Below are positions 1-5,121 of a DNA stretch of 7,735 nucleotides, one piece after another; position 1 is the stretch's first letter; every line of letters begins with the position of its first letter. The stretch covers positions 1 through 7,735 of the forward strand of contig DSDZ01000164.1 in the NCBI GenBank assembly GCA_011048475.1. The letters are read 5' to 3'. The notes beneath the pieces are model-generated. The model was not told where the DNA came from and made no database searches. It was given only the letters and a program-made list of their open reading frames with translations. This DNA comes from Bacteroides sp. Lineage in GTDB: Bacteria > Bacteroidota > Bacteroidia > Bacteroidales > GCA-2748055. The translations under genes were made by a program, and so were the position numbers.

Positions 1-520
1 CCACCTCCCTGAGCTGGTCATGTTTGTCGGTCGCCCGCACATAATACCCATGTGTGATCCGTTTTGATTTCAAAAGCAGTTTGTCCCGCGTAAGGATGAT
101 GCGGCCCTCGCCGGCAGCAATCTCAATGATCTCATTGTCAACAAGATCATTGCGGTATACCGTGTTGAAGCCAAGCAACCGCAGGTATTTTGCCAGCTTG
201 CCCAGGTGAACATCGAGAATGAATCGGGTTTCCCGGAGGGCCGGGGTGTTTTCATTTTTCAGACTGCTGATATCCAGCGTCTCGAATGTTGGATATACGG
301 ACACATAATCATTGTCGTACAAACGGCGGCTCCGGACGGAAGGTTCTCCGTTCACCAGGACCAGGTCCACCTCCGAGAGCGGAATGCCCAATGATTCAAT
401 GGCCTCTCCCAGGGTGACCGGGGTCATCAGGGAACGGACAAATGGTTTCTGCCTGTGCTGATCGGGTAAAAAGTCATTCAGTTCGGCATAGCACCGGAAT
501 GTGATACTTTTTGGCAGCAT
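1..520 (-). CDS. Mut7-C RNase domain protein with N-terminal ubiquitin-like domain (partial)
   Basis: The minus strand is open from ATG at 520 to the window edge and codes for 173 residues with no stop, so the C-terminus is missing. Residues 1-85 or so resemble the ubiquitin/MoaD-like fold that precedes Mut7-C in bacterial proteins (for example TLGEAIESLGIPLSEVDLVL and VNGEPS). From residue 100 the sequence FILDVHLGKLAKYLRLLGF, followed by DNEIIEIA and IILTRDKLLL, is the Mut7-C signature, a PIN-like nuclease fold. The Asp residues in ILDVHLG (D103) and LTRDK (D146) are the likely acidic metal ligands. The zinc-ribbon cysteines usual at the C-terminus would lie outside the window. An in-frame TGA sits 9 bp upstream of the ATG, which fixes the start. 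The gene begins 46 bp after the methyltransferase stop and may be the last visible gene of an operon. The family is predicted to act on RNA, and the substrate is unknown. Confidence 0.85.
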   Translation of the reverse strand, partial: MLPKSITFRCYAELNDFLPDQHRQKPFVRSLMTPVTLGEAIESLGIPLSEVDLVLVNGEPSVRSRRLYDNDYVSVYPTFETLDISSLKNENTPALRETRFILDVHLGKLAKYLRLLGFNTVYRNDLVDNEIIEIAAGEGRIILTRDKLLLKSKRITHGYYVRATDKHDQLREV

Positions 521-566
521 GTCAATCCATCAGTGTAACGGCTGGTTCCCGGGACTATTGTGCCGG

Positions 567-1418
567 TCACCCTTCCAGGAATTCCCAGTCTTTGACAGGT
601 TCAAACTTTTTATATCCCTGCTTCACGGACGGATGGGTCAGGACTGATTCAACACTTACTTCAGGTAATTCATCCTCGGCCATTCCATTTCTGACAAATA
701 TGAAATTGAATCCAAGTTCATTGGCCCCCACAAGCCGGTATCCTTTTTTGCCTGCGAGCCGGATCATGGCCACCGGGGATGCTCCGTGATATACCGGATG
801 TTTTCCGGGGAAGGTGTAATCTGCATCATAGGGGACGACGATGTTGCGCATGCCAAATTCGTTGTGGGTTTCGATAACCACTACCTGCGGTTCGATCACG
901 GTGATGGCATCCCATACCCAATAGTCATTTCCGTCGATGTCAATGGATAACAATCCAATCTCACCGGAATACCCGGCTCCTTCGATCAGGCTGTTCACGT
1001 TTTCCCGCGTTACCTTCGAACTGATGAATGCGGGGTTGTAAAACCAGGGGTGCGGATATTTCCTGAAAAACCTGATCCCGCGCCGGACGCTCCTTTTGTT
1101 CCCGTCAATGAACAATCCATGCCAGCCGAAATTGAAATAGAGGTTCGCCGAGTTGCTGTTCACGCCGTCATCCGATCCGATTTCCACAAAGGTTTTATGG
1201 GTCATGCCCAGGATGGAAAAAATAAAGAGCAGTTTTCCGTCCTCCTCAAACTGCGAGAATACCCGGAAACCGGTTTCCTTCAACGGGGGCAGATTCCCTT
1301 CAACCGTCATCTTCCGGTACTGGTGGAACAGCTGGCGCTGGCCAATCTGTACCGATGGTGCAAAACGATTCCGGACCTTTGCTATGAGGAATCTGTCTTT
1401 CAGGAAATCTCGGATCAT
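567..1418 (-). CDS. FkbM-like SAM-dependent methyltransferase family protein
   Basis: This 283-residue protein has the marks of a Rossmann-fold methyltransferase of the FkbM-like group. SQFEEDGKLLFIF at about residues 55-67 precedes motif I, FVEIGSDDG (77-85), which would bind S-adenosylmethionine. GLFIDGN (101-107) follows with the acidic residue expected at the end of the second strand (D105). LLSIDIDGNDYWVW (156-169) matches the conserved aspartate-rich motif of the central sheet. No signal peptide or membrane segment is visible, so it should be cytoplasmic. Related proteins are often found with polysaccharide or glycolipid genes, where they are thought to O-methylate sugars, but nothing here identifies the substrate. 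An in-frame TAA, which is also the lipoprotein stop codon, lies upstream and supports the ATG at 1418. The gap to the lipoprotein gene is 39 bp. The fold is fairly certain; methyltransferase activity is inferred. Confidence 0.75.
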   Translation of the reverse strand: MIRDFLKDRFLIAKVRNRFAPSVQIGQRQLFHQYRKMTVEGNLPPLKETGFRVFSQFEEDGKLLFIFSILGMTHKTFVEIGSDDGVNSNSANLYFNFGWHGLFIDGNKRSVRRGIRFFRKYPHPWFYNPAFISSKVTRENVNSLIEGAGYSGEIGLLSIDIDGNDYWVWDAITVIEPQVVVIETHNEFGMRNIVVPYDADYTFPGKHPVYHGASPVAMIRLAGKKGYRLVGANELGFNFIFVRNGMAEDELPEVSVESVLTHPSVKQGYKKFEPVKDWEFLEG

Positions 1419-1457
1419 GTCGCCAGGAATATTTTTCAGTAGCTCCGGAGATAGCCT

Positions 1458-1964
1458 TTACTTAATTTTACCAAGCCTCGCGGTGACCTTCACCGTCGTT
1501 TTGGAGTAAAAAACAGGGACGACGAACCGGGTGGTTTCGTACTGTGGGTAAATAACCACATCATATCCGGGATGATCGCGCATCAGGTTGTAGAGCGCAT
1601 AGGAACTGACTTTTCCTTTTCCAAGATTTCCAAGCACGGGAACTACCGTGGAAAAGGCGCCGATCACCGGATCGGATACAACATTGCCCGACAGGGCGAT
1701 CCCCGGCGCATCATCACCTCCCCTGTCGTAACTTAATTCACCGGTTTCCCAGTTAAACAATCTTTGCCAGTCAATCCCGAGTATACGGACGGCTGTGGCT
1801 TCGGCTGTCACCTGCCCGGAATATTCGAAGTCAGCTTTATAAAACTCGATGTGATAGTTGGGGTATTTCATCGAATGGCTTGAGATCGAACAGCCGCTCA
1901 TCAGTCCGGCGATACAGATGCAGGCCAGAATTTGAAATGGTCCAGGTTTCATGGTATTGAACAT
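1458..1964 (-). CDS. small outer-membrane-type lipoprotein, function unknown
   Basis: This 168-residue protein begins with a short basic region and a hydrophobic stretch (about residues 10-23) ending in the lipobox LMSGC, so signal peptidase II should cleave before Cys25. The mature part is short and mostly beta-like. It contains YSGQVTAEATAVRILGI (about 49-65) and ends with FVVPVFYSKTTVKVTARLGK. This pattern recalls small Bacteroidetes lipoproteins grouped as DUF6567: an early 'V.GEA.A..ILGI' segment, a central 'YDVVIYPQYE' strand and a final beta hairpin. That match is from memory and tentative. ATG at 1964 is used, but the internal ATG at 1952 (MKPGPF) gives an equally good signal peptide. 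The gene lies 33 bp after the GNAT-nitrilase stop and 39 bp before the methyltransferase start, on the same strand. No enzymatic motif is visible. Confidence 0.8.
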   Translation of the reverse strand: MFNTMKPGPFQILACICIAGLMSGCSISSHSMKYPNYHIEFYKADFEYSGQVTAEATAVRILGIDWQRLFNWETGELSYDRGGDDAPGIALSGNVVSDPVIGAFSTVVPVLGNLGKGKVSSYALYNLMRDHPGYDVVIYPQYETTRFVVPVFYSKTTVKVTARLGKIK

Positions 1965-1997
1965 TTATGGTTTGGGAGATGATAAATGTACATAAAA

Positions 1998-3524
1998 TCA
2001 ATCAGAGCTCTTGTGTACTTTGTAAATATCAGATCTCCTGTCTTTCAGATTTCTTACACTTCCAAACTGATTGAGTTCCCTCAGCAGATCAATATCCACG
2101 TCGGCGATGAGAATCATTTCTGTATTTGGAGTCGCCTCTGCCTTGATCCCATTGGTGGGAAATGAGAAATCACACGGGGTAAAAACCATGGACTGGGCAT
2201 ACTGGATATCCATATTATGGACTTTTGGCAAATTTCCCACACTGCCGGCAATGGCCACATAGCATTCATTTTCAATTGCCCTTGCCTGCGCACAGTGACG
2301 GACCCTGGAATATCCATTTTGGGTATCTGTCAAAAATGGAACAAACAGAATATCCATTCCTTTATCAGCCAGAATCCTGCTCACTTCAGGAAATTCGATA
2401 TCATAGCAAATCAAAATCCCTATCTTGCCACAGTCAGTGTCAAATGTCCTCAACTCTTTTCCTCCCTGGAGCCCCCAGACTTTCACTTCATCAGGGGTAA
2501 CATGGAGTTTCTCGAACCGTTCGATGCCACCGTCTCTTTTGCACAAGTAGCCTGCGTTATAGAGTTGATTGTCGATCACCTCGGGCATACTCCCTGTGAT
2601 GATGTTGATATTATATGAAATAGCCAGTTCGGAAAACCTGGCGACTGTATTTGAAGTGTGCTTCGCCAGCTCACGGATGGCTTCAGGCTCCGAGAGGTGA
2701 TTGTTTTCTGCCATCAGCGGCGCATTGAAAAATTCCGGAAACAGGGCAAAATCTGCCCTGTAACCCGAAACCGCATCAACAAAATATTCTGCCTGTTGCA
2801 TCACTTCATCGAAATTCTTGTACAGGCGCATCTGCCATTGTATTAATCCCAGCCTAACAACTGTTTTTTTCACCCTGGCTTTTTTGGAGGGTATTTCATA
2901 ATAAACATTGTTCCACTCGAGCAGTACGGCATATTCCTTCGATTCTTTATCTCCCTCCAGATATCCCTGTAGTATCCTGGTGGGGTGAAAATCATTTGAC
3001 ATCTGGAAATCCAGGACCGGATCATGAATCTCTCTCTTTCTTACCTGTATGATATATTCCTTCGGGGACATGTCGGCGGAATATTTATGGTAGCCGGGGA
3101 TCCGTCCGCCAAATACGATTCCTTTTAAATTCAATCGTTCGCAGAGTTCTTTTCTGTAATCATACAATCTTCTTCCGAGCCTGAGACCACGGAATTTGGG
3201 TCTGATGAAAATATCTATTCCGTACAGGATGTCCCCGTCTGAAGTATGTGTGCTGAATGTATAATCGCCTGTGATTTCTTTATAGGTATGCATGCTTTCG
3301 AATTCCGCATCATCAACGATGATGGATAATGCACACCCTGCAAATTCCTGGTTTACTTTAATGGCAACCTGCCCTTCGGGAAAGATCTGCACCAATTTCT
3401 GAATGTGTTTTTCTTTCCAGAATGCCTGGGGCATTCCTGAATAAGATTCCACCATGGCCTCTTTGAGGTCGCAGTAATCATCAATCTTTAAGAATTCCAG
3501 CTGAATATTGTCTATTTCTTTCAT
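1998..3524 (-). CDS. GNAT acetyltransferase - carbon-nitrogen hydrolase (nitrilase superfamily) fusion protein
   Basis: The 508-residue protein has two domains. Residues 5-210 or so form a GNAT N-acetyltransferase-type domain whose acetyl-CoA loop reads IRPKFRGLRLGRRLYD (R112, G113 and G117 form the R-x-x-G-x-G/A-like turn). It is followed by GGRIPGYHKYS, a segment typical of this fusion family. Residues 222-500 or so form a nitrilase-superfamily amidohydrolase with its complete catalytic set: Glu264 in LFPEFFNAPL, Lys339 in FEKLHVTPDE and Cys373 in ILICYDIEFPE. Hydrolases of this type cleave non-peptide C-N bonds such as amides or nitriles through a cysteine thioester. The length and order agree with the bifunctional family that includes Bacillus subtilis YhcX (about 510 residues). 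The substrate of either half is not known. No signal peptide is seen, so it is cytoplasmic. The gene is flanked by same-strand genes 42 bp upstream and 33 bp downstream. Confidence 0.92.
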   Translation of the reverse strand: MKEIDNIQLEFLKIDDYCDLKEAMVESYSGMPQAFWKEKHIQKLVQIFPEGQVAIKVNQEFAGCALSIIVDDAEFESMHTYKEITGDYTFSTHTSDGDILYGIDIFIRPKFRGLRLGRRLYDYRKELCERLNLKGIVFGGRIPGYHKYSADMSPKEYIIQVRKREIHDPVLDFQMSNDFHPTRILQGYLEGDKESKEYAVLLEWNNVYYEIPSKKARVKKTVVRLGLIQWQMRLYKNFDEVMQQAEYFVDAVSGYRADFALFPEFFNAPLMAENNHLSEPEAIRELAKHTSNTVARFSELAISYNINIITGSMPEVIDNQLYNAGYLCKRDGGIERFEKLHVTPDEVKVWGLQGGKELRTFDTDCGKIGILICYDIEFPEVSRILADKGMDILFVPFLTDTQNGYSRVRHCAQARAIENECYVAIAGSVGNLPKVHNMDIQYAQSMVFTPCDFSFPTNGIKAEATPNTEMILIADVDIDLLRELNQFGSVRNLKDRRSDIYKVHKSSD

Positions 3525-3566
3525 ATTTGCTCAATTGATTGCACAAAGGGTCTTTGACTTGCAAAT

Positions 3567-4919
3567 TCATTCACTTTTATTTACGATCCAATCAATATAT
3601 TCGGGGAGCCTTGAGGCAAGAAAATAGGGCAGACTATAAAGCGTGAATCGGTTACCATTAGCAGTCTTCACTTCTTCCTCATGATATGTGTTAGCCAGCA
3701 GTCGAAATGCATAGGGATGATTTGTCCGTTCCATATACTGATGCAAAGACCTCAGCTTTCCCTGAGGTCCGGACTTAACCTCAATAGGGACAAGAAATTG
3801 AAGATATTGATAGACCAGGTCAACTTCAGAAGTGGTATTTGTTTTTTCCCTTACCCAGAAGTGCAAACGGCGACTGGGTTCTGAAATCCGGGATTGAAGC
3901 TGCTGAAATACTGCATGCTGGATGATCCTTCCTCTGTATGCATCACTAAAATCCTTCAGTCCGATCAATGTTGACTGTATACCAATGTTATGATTCAAAA
4001 GGCCTGTATCAAGAAATTGTAACCGGGGTTTTCGGGAGTAGTCAACCTGTGCCGGAATCTCGGTACTAGTAATTGGATAAACAAGCTGAATCAATCTTGA
4101 CTTATCCAAAGCCCTGAGCGCTTCACCAACCTCCCTGCTTTTATAATCCGAATTACCGAATCCACCCATAGTGATCCGGTTCTTCTCATGCGCTGCAGTC
4201 TGAATAATATGTCTCAGTACATTTTTCTGTGTTTGATTCTTACCATATTTCTCTATATCGTCCAGGTATGACTGCCATATCTCTTCGTAAATTTCATTTA
4301 GTCCAACAACGCTGCCTTTATTAATAAAATTAACTACAATCTCTGGCATTCCCCCTATGATCACATATTGATGAAAAAGTTTGATGAGAATATCAAAATA
4401 GTGCTTTTCTACTGGAATGGAATTTAGAACCTCCAAAGCATTTGTATTCCCAATAGCATTTAAAAATTCTTCGAAATCGAAAGGATGCAGCACTAACTGC
4501 CGGACTCTTCCCACGGGAAATGAATCTATATCATTCAGAGCTAGTTCCAGCAGGGAGCCTGCACAGATTACATGAAGTTCAGGATAATCTTCATAGAAAA
4601 ACCGGAGCATTTGTATTGCCTCGGGAGATTCCTGAATTTCATCAATGAAAAGCAAAAGCGGGCTTTGATCAAATACCATACCTTCCCGAAGCAAAAGTAA
4701 TTCAAGTATTTCCTTAACAGAGGATAAATTAAAAAGATCCTTATCTTCCTTTCGTTCAAGGTTTATCTCGATAAAGGATTTGTACTCTTTCGAGAATGCC
4801 CTGACCAAAGTTGATTTTCCTACTTGCCTGGCACCTCGAATGATCAATGGCTTTCTTCGCTCAGAAGATTTCCAATCAAGCAATCTACTATATAGTTTTC
4901 GCTCAAGATACATACGCAT
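3567..4919 (-). CDS. AAA_14/DUF4143-type ATPase with C-terminal PD-(D/E)XK-like region
   Basis: This 450-residue protein has an N-terminal P-loop ATPase domain. Walker A is GARQVGKST (29-37) and Walker B is LLLFIDEIQ (88-96, D93/E94). ICAGS (118-122) follows in the sensor-1 position, and PVGRVRQLVLHPFDFEEFL (about 135-153) is characteristic of the AAA_14 family. The second half is DUF4143-like, with a helical segment (about 205-290) and LQFLDTGLLNH (300-310). Residues 365-382 hold EVDLVYQYLQFLVPIEVKSG-like spacing: D367, then E380-V381-K382, the pattern of a PD-(D/E)XK nuclease fold. The family is very common in bacteria and archaea, often in many copies, and its role is unknown. The ATG at 4917-4919 is annotated, but the ATG at 4913 (MYLERKLY) fits the family N-terminus better. 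The gene is AT-rich compared with those to its left. A 14-bp direct repeat lies just upstream, and the GNAT-nitrilase gene follows after 42 bp. Confidence 0.93.
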   Translation of the reverse strand: MRMYLERKLYSRLLDWKSSERRKPLIIRGARQVGKSTLVRAFSKEYKSFIEINLERKEDKDLFNLSSVKEILELLLLREGMVFDQSPLLLFIDEIQESPEAIQMLRFFYEDYPELHVICAGSLLELALNDIDSFPVGRVRQLVLHPFDFEEFLNAIGNTNALEVLNSIPVEKHYFDILIKLFHQYVIIGGMPEIVVNFINKGSVVGLNEIYEEIWQSYLDDIEKYGKNQTQKNVLRHIIQTAAHEKNRITMGGFGNSDYKSREVGEALRALDKSRLIQLVYPITSTEIPAQVDYSRKPRLQFLDTGLLNHNIGIQSTLIGLKDFSDAYRGRIIQHAVFQQLQSRISEPSRRLHFWVREKTNTTSEVDLVYQYLQFLVPIEVKSGPQGKLRSLHQYMERTNHPYAFRLLANTYHEEEVKTANGNRFTLYSLPYFLASRLPEYIDWIVNKSE

Positions 4920-4924
4920 GTCGT

Positions 4925-4971
4925 ATATCAGGGGTAAATATAATAAAAATTTGTAACATATCAGGGGTAAA
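4925..4971 (-). repeat. pair of 14-bp direct repeats upstream of the ATPase gene, candidate operator
   Basis: ATATCAGGGGTAAA occurs at 4925-4938 and again, identically, at 4958-4971. On the minus strand it reads TTTACCCCTGATAT. The copies start 33 bp apart, close to three helical turns. The nearer copy ends 5 bp before the ATPase ATG at 4919. The flanks on the TAAA side are similar too (TATAAT and ATAAT). The position and exact identity suggest a protein-binding site controlling the ATPase gene, possibly by its own product or a linked regulator. This is inference; only the repeat itself is seen directly. Confidence 0.6.
4935..4942 (-). promoter_or_regulatory. possible -7 element of the ATPase promoter, overlapping the repeat
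   Basis: On the minus strand this reads TATATTTA, seven of eight matches to the Bacteroidetes -7 consensus TAnnTTTG. Use of this element would start transcription only about 10 nt before the ATPase ATG, giving a very short leader, and would place the near repeat copy over the start site. No TTTG is seen at the expected -33 distance, so the call is weak. Confidence 0.2.
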
Positions 4972-5031
4972 ATAATGAGAACTTTGCCACAAATAAGGAT
5001 TAAGCAGCAAAAATCCGGTCAAAAGTTTCAA

Positions 5032-5039
5032 TATGTTTG
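5032..5039 (+). promoter_or_regulatory. possible -7 element of the glycosidase promoter
   Basis: TATGTTTG is a full match to the Bacteroidetes -7 consensus TAnnTTTG. It lies 82 bp upstream of the glycosidase ATG at 5122, which would give a leader of roughly 75 nt. The expected TTTG about 20 bp further upstream is absent; the nearest TTTG (4983-4986) is too far away. An 8-mer with two free positions in AT-rich DNA can occur by chance. Confidence 0.3.
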
Positions 5040-5121
5040 TATTAGCGTTTTCACAAATTCTTCCTTTCCGGTTATTGCGCAATGCTTATTCAAGCGAAAA
5101 ATATCTTTAGAAAAAGCTACC

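Larger units (their letters stand above)
4920..5121. other. AT-rich divergent intergenic region
   Basis: This 202-bp spacer separates the leftward ATPase gene from the rightward glycosidase gene and should hold both promoters. It is AT-rich. It contains a pair of 14-bp direct repeats next to the ATPase and a possible -7 element for the glycosidase. An ATG at 4975 is in frame with the glycosidase with no intervening stop, but the intervening 49 codons look like spacer rather than protein. No RNA gene or further ORF was recognised. Confidence 0.8.

Noticed and set aside
206..394. Plus-strand ORF of 62 codons
   Set aside because: It is antisense to the Mut7-C protein gene, whose frame is open for the whole 520 bp with recognisable motifs.
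1050..1509. Two overlapping plus-strand ORFs of 118-130 codons
   Set aside because: They lie antisense to the methyltransferase and lipoprotein genes, both of which have clear family motifs. The plus-strand products show no recognisable domain.
2217..2618. Plus-strand ORF of 133 codons
   Set aside because: It is antisense to the nitrilase domain, covering the stretch that codes for the catalytic Lys and Cys. The protein has no family signature.
3544..3556. Small inverted repeat CAAAG-GGT-CTTTG between the ATPase and GNAT-nitrilase genes, as a terminator
   Set aside because: A 5-bp AT-rich stem without a following T-run on the minus strand is too weak to call a terminator.
4925..4971. The direct repeats as a CRISPR array or mobile-element ends
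   Set aside because: There are only two 14-bp copies with a 19-bp spacer, no cas genes, no transposase, and the copies are direct rather than inverted.
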